From Methylomonas sp. LW13 (GTDB taxonomy: Bacteria > Pseudomonadota > Gammaproteobacteria > Methylococcales > Methylomonadaceae), in contig NZ_CP033381.1 of the NCBI RefSeq assembly GCF_016865255.1, forward strand, positions 4,526,001 to 4,590,000: a DNA stretch of 64,000 nucleotides, read 5' to 3'. The first letter of the stretch is position 1. Each line of letters begins with the position of its first letter. Under the pieces are notes generated by a model, which ran no database searches, was not told the DNA's origin, and saw only the letters and a program-made list of their open reading frames with translations. Positions 17,936 through 26,131 of this stretch are shown here, in pieces. Made by a program: the position numbers and the translations under genes.

Positions 17936-20347
17936 TCATCCATGTGCGGCCGCCGCGATCACCACCTGCCCCAAGGCCAATCCACCGTCGTTCATCGGAT
18001 AGCGTTGCGGCGATAACACGGTTTTGCCGTGTTGGCGCAATTGCTCGCAGACCGATTCCAGCAACAAGCGGTTTTGAAACACGCCGCCGCTCAAGACAAT
18101 ACAATCTGCGCCGGTTTGACGACTCAATCGATTCAGCACTTCGACCGTCCCGGCAGCCAGGGTATGATGGATACGAGCGGCTATGAGAGCCTTATCGGTG
18201 CAGCATGTCAGGTCGTCCAATACCGCTTTCCAGAGGTCTCGCCAACTTAATACCAGAAGGTCGCCGTTCAGTTTCATAGACCAGGTCGCCGGGTAAGCCT
18301 GCTCCTCATTAAATACCGGCGTCGCCAACACTTCCATGGCAATCGCCGCTTGGCCTTCGAAATGCACTTGCTCGGGATGTAAGTCCAAAGCAGCGGCATA
18401 GGCGTCGAACCAACGCCCGCAGGAACTGCCGAGCGGCGAGTTGAGGTTTTTCGTCAGCATCGTATCCAACGTTGCCAAAGGCTTGCCGACCAACAGCCCC
18501 ATGAAGTCCAAATCCGCGTAGTCACGCTGTAAAATCGGCCAATCGAAATAATGCCGCAGTTGCGCATAAGTATTCCGCCAGGGTTCGCGCATCGCCTGGG
18601 CACCACCGAGTAAGGCAATAGGCTGGAAATATCCAAGCCGCGTGTAACTCCGGTAATCGCCCAATAAAAATTCGCCACCCCATAATTCACCATCCTCACC
18701 CATGCCCAAACCATCGAAGATCGCCGCCAATACCGGCGGTGCGTTCAGATCAACACCATGTTCGGCCAGACAAGCCGCCAGATGGGCATGGTGGTGCTGG
18801 ACGCCGACTAATTCGATGGATTCAGTGGCAGCCAAGGCCTGACCGTATTGGGTCGATAGATAGCCGGTGTGCTTATCGACTGCAATCTTTACCGGCCGAA
18901 AGTCGTTAAGCTTTTTGTACAAATCGATGGTGTGCCGGTAATTCAGTTGCACGGCGGCGTTTTCCAGATCGCCGATGTGCTGGCTGACCAGCGCTTGGCC
19001 GTTTTTCAGCAAACAAACACTGTTTTTCAACTCGGCGCCCATCGCCAGAATATTGCCGAATTCCGCAAAACCCGGAGGCAATACCAAAACCTCCGGACTA
19101 TAGCCGCGCGCCCGACGCAGCATGCGCATGTTGCCATCCATCAAACGCACTACCGAATCGTCCAGGCGATTAACGATGTCACGGTCGTGCAGCAGCCAAT
19201 AATCCGCGATGCCCGCTAATTTTTCCCGCGCCTCGGCGTTAGCTATGCATTGCGGCTCGTCGGAAATATTGCCCGAAGTCAACACGATGGGCGCCTGCAA
19301 TTCTTGCATCAGCAAGCTATGCAAGGGCGTGTACGGCAGCATGAACCCCAGCTTGTCGTCGCCCGACGCAACGCCGCTCGCTAGATATTCGCCTTGCGCT
19401 GGTAACAGCACGATAGGCGCGGCGCGGTCCTCCAAGGCTGACAGTTCCCGAGAATTGATCAGCGCATAACGGCTTACCATCGCTGCATCCCGCGCCATCA
19501 ACGCAAACGGCTTGGCGTAACGGCGCTTGCGTTGTCTGAGCTTGTCGACAGCCCCGGTATTACTCGCATCGCAAGCGAGGTGAAAACCACCCAGACCTTT
19601 GATGGCGAGGATGTAGCCTTGACGAATCAAGTCCGCGGCTTGGTGAATGACATCGTTCATCACGCCTGCGTTCATGATTCCCACGCTCCGCGTGGGAACC
19701 CCGTCTTGGACGCTCCGGCGTCCCGGACCGCGCGCCGGTTCCGGCTGCATTCCCACGCCGAGCGAGGGACCGATAGCCGCCTCCAACCAGAGCTGCGGCC
19801 CACAAACCGGACAGCAATTGGCCTGAGCATGGAAACGGCGATCGGCCGGGTCATCGTATTCGCGTTGGCATTCCGGGCACATCGCAAATACCGCCATACT
19901 GGTGTGGCAGCGGTCGTAAGGTACGCTGTGGACGATGGACAGGCGCGGCCCGCAGTGCGTGCAATTGGTGAACGGGTAGCGGTAGCGGCGGTTGCCGGGA
20001 TCGGCTATGTCCGCCAAACAATCCGGGCAGGTGGCGGCGTCGGCGGCGATTGCCGTTTCGGCACGGCCGGATTGGCTGGCGACAATACGAAATTCGCTGT
20101 CCGCCGCCTCCCCGGCTAAATCAGTGATTTCCAAGGTGTCCAAGCGCGCCAGCGGCGGTAGCTGGTTGGGAATGGCGGCGGCGAAGCGTTCCAGAGCGGC
20201 CGCGTCGCCATGCACATGAATCATTACGCCTTCGGCGTCGTTCCACACCGCTCCCACCAAACCAAACTCGCGCGCCAAATGCCAGATCGCCGGCCGAAAG
20301 CCCACGCCTTGCACCACGCCGCGCGCGCGGATGGCCTTGCCGGGCAT
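17936..20347 (-). CDS. hypF: Hydrogenase maturation carbamoyltransferase HypF
   Basis: HypF makes the thiocarbamate from carbamoyl phosphate and ATP that becomes the cyanide ligands of the [NiFe] centre. From the start at 20347 (803 residues) it has an acylphosphatase domain (GVVQGVGFRP), a zinc domain with four CxxC pairs (near 107, 129, 157 and 179), a YrdC-like domain (KGLGGFHLACDA) and a Kae1-like domain with HHHAH and the GGVFQN motif. The start overlaps the hypE stop (TGATG). Residues about 192-231, between the zinc and YrdC domains, are an extra segment encoded by an inserted palindromic repeat. The frame stays open and the active sites are intact. Confidence 0.95.
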   Translation of the reverse strand: MPGKAIRARGVVQGVGFRPAIWHLAREFGLVGAVWNDAEGVMIHVHGDAAALERFAAAIPNQLPPLARLDTLEITDLAGEAADSEFRIVASQSGRAETAIAADAATCPDCLADIADPGNRRYRYPFTNCTHCGPRLSIVHSVPYDRCHTSMAVFAMCPECQREYDDPADRRFHAQANCCPVCGPQLWLEAAIGPSLGVGMQPEPARGPGRRSVQDGVPTRSVGIMNAGVMNDVIHQAADLIRQGYILAIKGLGGFHLACDASNTGAVDKLRQRKRRYAKPFALMARDAAMVSRYALINSRELSALEDRAAPIVLLPAQGEYLASGVASGDDKLGFMLPYTPLHSLLMQELQAPIVLTSGNISDEPQCIANAEAREKLAGIADYWLLHDRDIVNRLDDSVVRLMDGNMRMLRRARGYSPEVLVLPPGFAEFGNILAMGAELKNSVCLLKNGQALVSQHIGDLENAAVQLNYRHTIDLYKKLNDFRPVKIAVDKHTGYLSTQYGQALAATESIELVGVQHHHAHLAACLAEHGVDLNAPPVLAAIFDGLGMGEDGELWGGEFLLGDYRSYTRLGYFQPIALLGGAQAMREPWRNTYAQLRHYFDWPILQRDYADLDFMGLLVGKPLATLDTMLTKNLNSPLGSSCGRWFDAYAAALDLHPEQVHFEGQAAIAMEVLATPVFNEEQAYPATWSMKLNGDLLVLSWRDLWKAVLDDLTCCTDKALIAARIHHTLAAGTVEVLNRLSRQTGADCIVLSGGVFQNRLLLESVCEQLRQHGKTVLSPQRYPMNDGGLALGQVVIAAAAHG
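19677..19772. repeat. Palindromic repeat inserted in frame in hypF
   Basis: This stretch contains CCCACGC-TCC-GCGTGGG at 19680-19696, a second hairpin of the GGACGC-TCC-GGCGTCC type, and a partial CATTCCCACGCC unit at its right end. This is the style of dispersed palindromic units seen in many methanotroph and related genomes, where spurious frames read like PRSAWE or PRGAWE. It adds about 40 residues to HypF without breaking the frame. Confidence 0.65.
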
Positions 20348-21384
20348 CAGCAGATGCGCGGCAGTTGTTCGCCGACCGGCCAATCGACGATGCGCCGGCC
20401 GCCGAACGCGGTGGTCATTTGCACGAAATGGTGCGGGTCAGCGATGGCTTGGCCGATGATGGCGGCATCGCGGCCCAAGGGATGCTGGCGCATCGCCGCC
20501 AGCAAGGTCTCGGCGGCAGCGGCGTCGCAAATACAGACCAGTTTGCCTTCGTTGGCGACATACAGCGGGTCGAGGCCGAGGATTTCGCAAGCGGCCTTGA
20601 CCTCGGCCTTGACCGGAATCGCCGCCTCGTCGATGACCATGCCGACGCCGGATTGGCCGGCCAGTTCGTTCAAGGCCGCCGCCAAACCGCCGCGGGTTGG
20701 GTCGCGCAAACAGCGGATCGCCGCCGGTGCCGCAGACACCATCTCGGCCACCAAACCGTGCAACGCCGCCGAGTCGGAGACGATGCTGGTTTCGAATTGC
20801 AGGTTCTCGCGGTTAGCCATGATAGCCACGCCGTGGTCGCCGATGCTGCCGCTGAGCAAAATCGCGCAACCGGCCTCGGCGCGGTCGCTGGAAATATTCA
20901 CCCCGTCCGGCACGATGCCGACGCCAGTAGTGGTAATGAACACCCCGTCGCCCTTGCCGCGCTCCACTACCTTGGTGTCGCCGGTGACAATCGGCGTGCC
21001 AGCAGCCTTGGCGGCGGCGGCCATGCTGATGACGATGCGCTCCAGGTCGGCCAGCGGCAAGCCTTCTTCCAAGATGAAGCCGGCGCTCAGGTAAAGCGGT
21101 TTGGCGCCGGACATCGCCACGTCGTTGACCGTGCCATGCACCGCCAACGAACCGATGTCGCCGCCCGGAAAAAACAACGGCGAAATCACGTGGCCGTCAG
21201 TGCTAATCGCCAATCGACCGGCCGGCACATCAAACAAGGCCTGATCGTTTTGCCGGCGCAACAAGTCGTTATCGAAATGCTTAACGAACAGTTCGGTAAT
21301 CAATTGCGCCATCGCCCGGCCGCCACCGCCGTGGGTGAGATCGACTTGGCCGGATTTTAGATTGAGTGAATGGGAGTAGGACAT
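20347..21384 (-). CDS. hypE: Hydrogenase maturation protein HypE
   Basis: HypE (345 residues) accepts the carbamoyl group from HypF on its C-terminal cysteine and dehydrates it with ATP to a thiocyanate, the cyanide donor. The PurM/AIR-synthase-like fold shows LTHGGGGRAM near the start and VTGDTKVVERG. The protein ends in the obligatory PRIC, with the reactive Cys as the last residue. The stop overlaps the hypF start. Between this gene and hypD lies a 2.8-kb accessory insert. Confidence 0.97.
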   Translation of the reverse strand: MSYSHSLNLKSGQVDLTHGGGGRAMAQLITELFVKHFDNDLLRRQNDQALFDVPAGRLAISTDGHVISPLFFPGGDIGSLAVHGTVNDVAMSGAKPLYLSAGFILEEGLPLADLERIVISMAAAAKAAGTPIVTGDTKVVERGKGDGVFITTTGVGIVPDGVNISSDRAEAGCAILLSGSIGDHGVAIMANRENLQFETSIVSDSAALHGLVAEMVSAAPAAIRCLRDPTRGGLAAALNELAGQSGVGMVIDEAAIPVKAEVKAACEILGLDPLYVANEGKLVCICDAAAAETLLAAMRQHPLGRDAAIIGQAIADPHHFVQMTTAFGGRRIVDWPVGEQLPRIC

Positions 21385-21424
21385 GGGTTTGAATTATTGA
21401 TGTTCTGGCGAATGGATTAGATGT

Positions 21425-21445
21425 AGGGTACGCACCGCGTACCCT
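21425..21445. repeat. GTAGGG-type hairpin unit
   Basis: AGGGTACGC and GCGTACCCT are perfect 9-base arms around ACC. It is the same unit type as the hairpin between hypA and hupK. It lies just upstream of hypE, at the edge of the accessory insert. Confidence 0.55.
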
Positions 21446-21448
21446 GGG

Positions 21449-21910
21449 CTACATAAGCTTTAAGGCTGCACGTACTTTTTCCCAAGCTCCTAAATAACCA
21501 TCAATGAGTAGCTTGCGCTGAATTGTCACGACACCCTTGGAAGAGAAATCCTTACCATGCTTTTCACGATATTTAGCGTTGTACGCTTCATGCTGCGGCA
21601 ACAGCAATTTGCGAAGTTCTGCACTTGTTATTACAAAATATTCTGGAGACTCGAATTCGTTTTCAGGTAAATGAACTAGGATCCAGATACTTGAATTATC
21701 GGCTGGTAACTCGCTACCAAGCACCCATTTGGATTGTGCAGTTGATTTAACTTCCAGTGAAGCAGCTGTGGTCCCGTTAATCCCAATAACATCTGCCTTT
21801 TTGGCGTTCCCATAAGTTACTGCTGCCATAATTCCTCGACGGAGCAACTCGCCAGCAACTAGGAATTCTCCAGCTAGACCGATTGTATGTTTATGTAATT
21901 GTTTGGACAT
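21449..21910 (-). CDS. PD-(D/E)XK nuclease-like protein
   Basis: A 153-residue protein, unrecognised by name. The core pattern fits a small PD-(D/E)XK nuclease fold: a helix with GLAGEFLVAGELLRRG at 10-26, then ADVIGING with the metal-binding Asp, then SLEVKST with the E-x-K pair, ahead of a helix and a tryptophan-rich strand. It follows an unknown gene by 10 bp and lies next to HigBA, inside DNA that separates hypE from hypD. Restriction, repair or defence activity is possible but not shown. The start at MSKQLHKH is preferred because a longer frame would run through the upstream gene. Confidence 0.5.
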   Translation of the reverse strand: MSKQLHKHTIGLAGEFLVAGELLRRGIMAAVTYGNAKKADVIGINGTTAASLEVKSTAQSKWVLGSELPADNSSIWILVHLPENEFESPEYFVITSAELRKLLLPQHEAYNAKYREKHGKDFSSKGVVTIQRKLLIDGYLGAWEKVRAALKLM

Positions 21911-21920
21911 TGTTAATCTA

Positions 21921-22247
21921 CTAATCCGGTAAATACCCTGCGATGGCTTCACGATGTTTATTTTGGTGGACACCATATCTTTCGTATCGTAGATCAAGAT
22001 CCCTCTGAATAGACAGCGCAACCTGGGTCGCGCGTCTATCACCAAAATCAGCAAATATTCTTGCCAAGACGACTCGGCACTGCATTGCACTAAAGCTACG
22101 ATTACATCGCTGGTCGTGGAAGATACATGCCAACCATCTCATGGTCATTTCCGCTGATGTCGCATTCATACCATGTGGATAAGGGCATGTAGCTCCACGT
22201 ATGTGAGCGTCGTAGCATTCCAGGATATGTTCTTCAGTTATCGGCAT
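21921..22247 (-). CDS. Hypothetical protein, partner of nuclease-like gene
   Basis: A 108-residue, soluble, mostly helical protein (starts MPITEEHILECYDAHIRG). Not recognised. It sits 10 bp upstream of the nuclease-like gene on the same strand, so the two are probably co-expressed. The start is uncertain: in-frame ATGs at 22274 and 22319 also exist and none has a clear ribosome site. Composition is less GC-rich than the hyp genes around it, consistent with acquisition. Confidence 0.45.
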   Translation of the reverse strand: MPITEEHILECYDAHIRGATCPYPHGMNATSAEMTMRWLACIFHDQRCNRSFSAMQCRVVLARIFADFGDRRATQVALSIQRDLDLRYERYGVHQNKHREAIAGYLPD

Positions 22248-22315
22248 ATTTCTATTCGTTAATTTAAGGGCCATAGATGTGCTGAGCGAAGCGCATCTTT
22301 CGCGGACGGGCAGCA

Positions 22316-22600
22316 TCAAACCGGCTCTGCGTGTAACTTAACACCCAATGCCCGAATAACCTTCAACACCGTGTCGAAGCGCGGTTTTGCACCGGGGGCC
22401 AACGCTTTGTACAAACTTTCGCGGCCCAGGCCTGATTCTTTGGCGATCATGGCCATGCCTTTGGCTTTGGCGATATAGCCCAAGGCTCTTATCAGTTCGT
22501 CGCTATCGCCTTCTTCCAGCACTTGGTTAAGGTATTCGCTGACTGCTTCGTCGCTATCCAATAGCGTGATCATGTCGAAGGGCAGTAGTTGTTCACTCAT
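22316..22600 (-). CDS. HigA-type addiction-module antitoxin
   Basis: A 94-residue antitoxin of the HigA-like helix-turn-helix family (putative addiction module antidote). The helix-turn-helix is visible as GMAMIAKESGLGRESLYKAL at about 48-67, followed by TVLKVIRALGVKL. It should neutralise the toxin encoded immediately upstream and repress the operon. The toxin gene comes first, as in HigBA systems, with a 3-bp gap. This gene is on the same strand as the hyp genes. Confidence 0.85.
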   Translation of the reverse strand: MSEQLLPFDMITLLDSDEAVSEYLNQVLEEGDSDELIRALGYIAKAKGMAMIAKESGLGRESLYKALAPGAKPRFDTVLKVIRALGVKLHAEPV

Positions 22601-22603
22601 GTT

Positions 22604-22897
22604 TCAAACCTCTTTAGCCAGTTTAATCGCACGTTGAATATCAGACTGTTGGGTAGACTTATCGCCGCCGGCCAACAAAATAATCATCATGCCGTTACGT
22701 ATTGTGTAATAAACGCGGTAACCCGCACCGAGATCGATGCGCATCTCGCAAACGCCTTCGCCCACCGCTTTGATGTCGCCAAGATTACCGGTCTGCGCCC
22801 GGTCAATGCGGCGGTAAATCGCGGTTTTGGAGCGCAGGTCTTTTAAAGACGCCAGCCATTTTGCAAACGATTCCGTTTGCTGCACGACATAATTCAT
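22604..22897 (-). CDS. HigB/RelE-type toxin
   Basis: A 97-residue toxin of the RelE/HigB superfamily (addiction module killer protein group). Features are FAKWLASLKDLRSKTAIYRRIDRAQTGNLGD at the N-terminal half, then CEMRIDLGAGYRVYYT and IILLAGGDKSTQQSDI. These proteins are usually ribosome-dependent mRNA interferases. The antitoxin follows 3 bp later. A GTATC-N6-GATAC inverted repeat at 22907-22922, ten bases before the start, may be the operator. Confidence 0.85.
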   Translation of the reverse strand: MNYVVQQTESFAKWLASLKDLRSKTAIYRRIDRAQTGNLGDIKAVGEGVCEMRIDLGAGYRVYYTIRNGMMIILLAGGDKSTQQSDIQRAIKLAKEV

Positions 22898-23047
22898 GGG
22901 TCAATTGTATCCGTTTAGATACGCGCATTCAACCGCAACTCAAGCACGTTTGAAACATACCCAAAAGGTCCTTCGATGCCCAATGGTGTAAAGGCAATAG
23001 ATGCTGAGCGACATATAGCCCTGATTTTTTGAGTATAAAAGATCGCT

Positions 23048-23069
23048 TGCTTAATCACACTATTAAGCA
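23048..23069. promoter_or_regulatory. Inverted repeat before Phd/RelE pair
   Basis: TGCTTAA (23048-23054) and TTAAGCA (23063-23069) are perfect 7-base arms with an 8-base spacer, 38 bp before the antitoxin start. This is a typical position for an autoregulatory operator of a type II antitoxin. Confidence 0.45.
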
Positions 23070-23106
23070 CACCATTGACATCCTAAATTAACTGCCGGGA
23101 ATAACC

Positions 23107-23361
23107 ATGTCGCAAATTAGCGCCAACGATTTAAAAACCAAAGGTGTCGCTGCTATCGAAGCGGCGCTGGCCGAGGCACCGGAAGCAGTGGTGTCGGTGC
23201 GCGGCAAGGAGCGTTTTGTGGTGATGGACATCGCCCATTACCACTATTTGCGCGAATGCGAACTGGATGCGGCGCTGGCGCAAACCCGCGCGGATTTGGC
23301 GGCCGGCCGCTTCACCCAGGAGTCTCCGGAAGCGCATTTGGCCCGGCTGGACACGCTGTAA
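23107..23361 (+). CDS. Phd/YefM-family antitoxin
   Basis: An 84-residue antitoxin. The N-terminal Phd/YefM DNA-binding region reads SANDLKTKGVAAIEAALAEA, then VVSVRGKERFVVMD and AHYHYLREC. The acidic C-terminal tail (about 60-84) would wrap the toxin. Its TAA stop overlaps the ATG of the toxin gene (TAATG), so the two are coupled. It is the only toxin-antitoxin pair in the hydrogenase locus that runs on the plus strand. Confidence 0.85.
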   Translation: MSQISANDLKTKGVAAIEAALAEAPEAVVSVRGKERFVVMDIAHYHYLRECELDAALAQTRADLAAGRFTQESPEAHLARLDTL

Positions 23362-23636
23362 TGGCGTATGCCTTGGTTTTTACCGAGCAATACAACAAAA
23401 AGGCCGCACGCTTTATCAAACGTCATCCGGCACTCCGGCAACCGTATCTAAAAACTTTGCAGCTACTGGAAGCCAATCCGTTTCACCCGTCGCTCCGTTT
23501 GCATCCACTGCAAGGCAAGTTGGCTGGACTGCATTCGGTTTCCATCAATTTGTCTTACCGCATTACCCTGGAATTATTGATCGAAGACGGCCGCATCATT
23601 CCCATCAATATTGGCAATCACGACGCGGTTTATTAA
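23361..23636 (+). CDS. RelE/YafQ-type toxin
   Basis: A 91-residue toxin of the RelE/ParE superfamily: AYALVFTEQYNKKAARFIKRHP at the start, then LEANPFHPSLRLHPL, GLHSVSINLSYRITLEL and a C-terminal INIGNHDAVY, the usual YafQ/RelE ending. A ribosome-dependent mRNA endonuclease is the most likely activity. It pairs with the Phd/YefM antitoxin that overlaps its start. Confidence 0.85.
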   Translation: MAYALVFTEQYNKKAARFIKRHPALRQPYLKTLQLLEANPFHPSLRLHPLQGKLAGLHSVSINLSYRITLELLIEDGRIIPINIGNHDAVY

Positions 23637-23846
23637 GCAAGCAGTTTGTTTGGTAAACAGTCGGCAAAGACTTTCCTCCATACCCCGCGACACTGCTTAT
23701 CCCCACTCCAAAACCCTTAAGCGATTGCCTGGAATTTCCGGCTATGGTAGAAAACCCATGCCGATGCCTAAAATCATCCGCACCAGCGGTTAGGACGCTT
23801 GTCCGGACCGTAGTCTAAAAATAATAATTAACACGAGGTAACGTTC

Positions 23847-24104
23847 ATGAAAACAAATCTACTCGCTATATTGACACTGGCAGCTGTTGCCATCACGCCT
23901 TCACTGGCCAGCGCCGATGCGGCGGCTACTTGCAAAGGTTGCCATAACGGCTCGGTCGCACCGGCCGTGGATGCCTTGAAAGCTAAATTCAAAACCGCCG
24001 ACGAGTTGGTTGCTGGCGCCAAAGCGTCGACAAACCCCATGATGAAACCGATGCAGGGCGACGAAGCGAAACTGAAAGCGGCGGCAGCAGAAATCTATAA
24101 ATAA
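23847..24104 (+). CDS. Small periplasmic c-type cytochrome
   Basis: An 85-residue exported protein with a signal peptide ending about residue 24 (ASADA) and one haem-c site, CKGCH, near residue 31. A Met-rich segment (NPMMKPMQG) near residue 70 supplies the probable axial Met. The mature protein is about 60 residues, a very small class I cytochrome. It lies between a toxin-antitoxin pair and hypD and points toward hypD. A role as electron acceptor for the hydrogenase is possible from position only. Confidence 0.8.
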   Translation: MKTNLLAILTLAAVAITPSLASADAAATCKGCHNGSVAPAVDALKAKFKTADELVAGAKASTNPMMKPMQGDEAKLKAAAAEIYK

Positions 24105-24139
24105 GCCGCATCACTTAGTCCGCTAAACACGGGCCACCC

Positions 24140-24168
24140 AAGCGGGCGTTAAATAGCGCCCGCTTTTC
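24140..24168 (+). terminator. Rho-independent terminator
   Basis: AAGCGGGCG (24140-24148) pairs with CGCCCGCTT (24157-24165) over an 8-base loop, with TTTT at the end. It ends the cytochrome transcript one base before the hypD stop. Confidence 0.85.
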
Positions 24169-25278
24169 CTAACGTTGCCTCACCCGCCCGTAACTCCAAT
24201 ACGCCGCACAAGCCCCTTCCGACGACACCATACACGAGCCCATCGGGTTTTCCGGGGTGCAGACCGTGCCCAGCAATTTACAATCTTGCGGTTTTTTGGC
24301 TCCGCGCAGGATGGCCGGACACTCGCAGCCCTTGACGTCGCTAGCTTGGATAGCCGGCATACGGAAGCGCTGTTCGGCGTCGAACTCAGCATATTCGGCT
24401 TTTAGTTTCAACGCGCTATGGGGGATCAACCCCAAACCGCGCCATTCAAAGTGCGGCCGTAACTCGAATATCTCGGCCATCAAGGCTTGGGCTTTGACAT
24501 TGCCGTCGCGGGTCACTGCCCGGCTGTATTCGTTTTCCACTGTATGCTGACCGGCATTGAGTTGGCGGATCAACATCAAGGCCGATTGCATCACGTCCAG
24601 CGGCTCGAAACCGGCGATGACGATGGGCTTGGCGTAATCCTGAGCAAAGGCTTCATAGGGTTTGCTGCCGATCACGCTGCTGACGTGCGACGGGCCGAGA
24701 AAGGCGTCGATTTGTACCGGCTCCGGCGCATCCAAAATGGCTTGCATCGCGGCCGGCGTCAGCACATGGTTACAAAACACTGAGAAATTAGTCAGTCCTT
24801 CGGCCTGTGCCTGTTTAATGGCAACGGCAGTCGGCGGCGTAGTGGTCTCAAAACCAATCGCAAAAAACACCACTTGCCGGTCCGGGTTATCCCGGGCGAT
24901 TTTCAAGGCGTCTTGGGTGGAATAAACCATGCGAATATCGCCGCCGGCCGCCTTGGCTTTGAGCAGACTTTGTCTGCCGCCGCCCGGCACCCGCATCAGA
25001 TCGGCATAAGTGCAGAGGATTACGTTGTGCTGTTCGACCAATTGAATCGCGTTGTCGATGCGTCCCGTTGGCAACACACACACCGGGCAACCGGGGCCGT
25101 GAATGAACTCGACATTGCTCGGCATTAAATCCTGCACGCCATAACGAAAAATCGCGTGGGTATGGCCGCCGCAAAACTCCATCAGCCGGTAATGGCGGTC
25201 CGGATTGACGGTTTGCGCAATGCTGTTAGCCAGTTGCTGGGCCAGATCGTGCTGACGGAATTCGTCGATGTATTTCAT
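24169..25278 (-). CDS. hypD: Hydrogenase maturation protein HypD
   Basis: HypD (369 residues) carries a 4Fe-4S cluster and, with HypC, is the scaffold on which the Fe(CN)2CO group is built. Conserved motifs are present: FCGGHTHAIF near residue 37, GPGCPVCVLP near 64, FFAIGFETTTP near 147, and the Cys-rich end CTPENPMGSCMVSSEGACAA. The ATG overlaps the hypC stop (ATGA). Downstream lies the accessory insert that separates it from hypE. Confidence 0.97.
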   Translation of the reverse strand: MKYIDEFRQHDLAQQLANSIAQTVNPDRHYRLMEFCGGHTHAIFRYGVQDLMPSNVEFIHGPGCPVCVLPTGRIDNAIQLVEQHNVILCTYADLMRVPGGGRQSLLKAKAAGGDIRMVYSTQDALKIARDNPDRQVVFFAIGFETTTPPTAVAIKQAQAEGLTNFSVFCNHVLTPAAMQAILDAPEPVQIDAFLGPSHVSSVIGSKPYEAFAQDYAKPIVIAGFEPLDVMQSALMLIRQLNAGQHTVENEYSRAVTRDGNVKAQALMAEIFELRPHFEWRGLGLIPHSALKLKAEYAEFDAEQRFRMPAIQASDVKGCECPAILRGAKKPQDCKLLGTVCTPENPMGSCMVSSEGACAAYWSYGRVRQR

Positions 25279-25502
25279 GAGGCGGTTAGACCGGCTTCCG
25301 CAAACAAGGCCAAAGTTTTCAGGGCCTCGTCCTCGTCGATTTTATTCAGCGCATAACCGACGTGGACCAGCACATAGTCGCCGACTTTCACATCATCGAC
25401 CAAGGCCAGCGACACTTCCACTTTGACGTTGTCCACTGACGCCGTCGCCATCTGTGTTGAAAAATCAATGTCGGTAATTTGGGCAGGGAGGGCTAGGCAC
25501 AT
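25275..25502 (-). CDS. hypC: Hydrogenase maturation chaperone HypC
   Basis: HypC (75 residues) binds iron with HypD and chaperones the large-subunit precursor. The N-terminal MCLALPAQI carries the essential Cys2, which is exposed after Met removal. VGDYVLVHVGYALNKIDEDEA is the family core. It overlaps hypD by four bases. It is separated from hypB by an inserted toxin-antitoxin pair. A second family member, HupF, is encoded at 33405. Confidence 0.95.
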   Translation of the reverse strand: MCLALPAQITDIDFSTQMATASVDNVKVEVSLALVDDVKVGDYVLVHVGYALNKIDEDEALKTLALFAEAGLTAS

Positions 25503-25584
25503 AAGCTGATTGTTGATGTTGTAGATTAATTCGGCGCTTGCTTTAGCATCACTTTTTGCATGAGGGCTTCAGGTTGAGACCTTA

Positions 25585-25866
25585 TTACCCAATTCTTTCC
25601 ATCCAATAATCAGGTTTTCGATGCAAATGCGCTACTGCAATTACGATAACTTTTCCTTCATCAAGGCCGTACAAAACACCATACGGAAAACGTTTTATCA
25701 GGCAGCGTCTTATCTCATTGCCAATCAAAGTATAGGATTTTGGATACGCGGTAATTGCATCGAACTCGTGTAAAAACTGTAGACCTAGATTATTTTGCTG
25801 TATTTCATACCATTCAAAGGCCAGTTCGAGCTCGGCTTGCGCGGCTTCGAGAAATTCAACCTTCAT
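25585..25866 (-). CDS. RelE/ParE-family toxin
   Basis: A 93-residue ParE/RelE-type toxin: VEFLEAAQAELELAFEWYE at the start, then QFLHEFDAI, RRCLIKRFPYGVLYG and VIAVAHLHRKPDYW near the end. The ATG overlaps the antitoxin stop by four bases (ATGA). The pair lies between hypB and hypC on the same strand as the hydrogenase genes, so readthrough transcription is likely in both directions of function. Confidence 0.85.
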   Translation of the reverse strand: MKVEFLEAAQAELELAFEWYEIQQNNLGLQFLHEFDAITAYPKSYTLIGNEIRRCLIKRFPYGVLYGLDEGKVIVIAVAHLHRKPDYWMERIG

Positions 25867-26075
25867 TTATATTTCTGCATAACCGCTTCATAACTGACTG
25901 TTTTTAGCTTGCCATCTTTATAGCCTTGCCAACGTTTTTGCGCCTCGTCGCGCCAGACAGCATCGATTTCCGGATTCGGCGCATCCAGATCGGCAAGCAA
26001 CATCTCTGCTAAACGCAATTTCTCCAATGGCATTAAGTGCCTGATTTGTTGGTAAATTTCTTGGCTAGCCGGCAT
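25863..26075 (-). CDS. Addiction-module antitoxin (small component family)
   Basis: A 70-residue protein of the addiction-module component family that pairs with ParE/RelE toxins. LPLEKLRLAEMLLADLD-like residues (written here MPLEKLRLAEMLLADLD) at about 14-30, then a W-R-x-E-A segment (VWRDEAQKRWQGY) and the short C-terminal SYEAVMQKYK are typical. It is translationally coupled to the toxin. There is no helix-turn-helix, so repression may need the toxin complex. Confidence 0.8.
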   Translation of the reverse strand: MPASQEIYQQIRHLMPLEKLRLAEMLLADLDAPNPEIDAVWRDEAQKRWQGYKDGKLKTVSYEAVMQKYK

Positions 26076-26131
26076 ATCCTTTCCTCGAAAATGAAGGTAA
26101 ACGGTCAGAAAAAATCTTACCGCATAGTGAT

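Noticed and set aside
20365-21360. Long open frame antisense to hypE (331 codons)
   Set aside because: It lies exactly opposite hypE, whose motifs are intact, and has the His/Arg/Gln-rich composition typical of a shadow frame.
21911-22090. Longer N-terminus for the nuclease-like protein
   Set aside because: The extension would run through the stop region and most of the end of the upstream gene. The start at 21910 gives a tight 10-bp gap.
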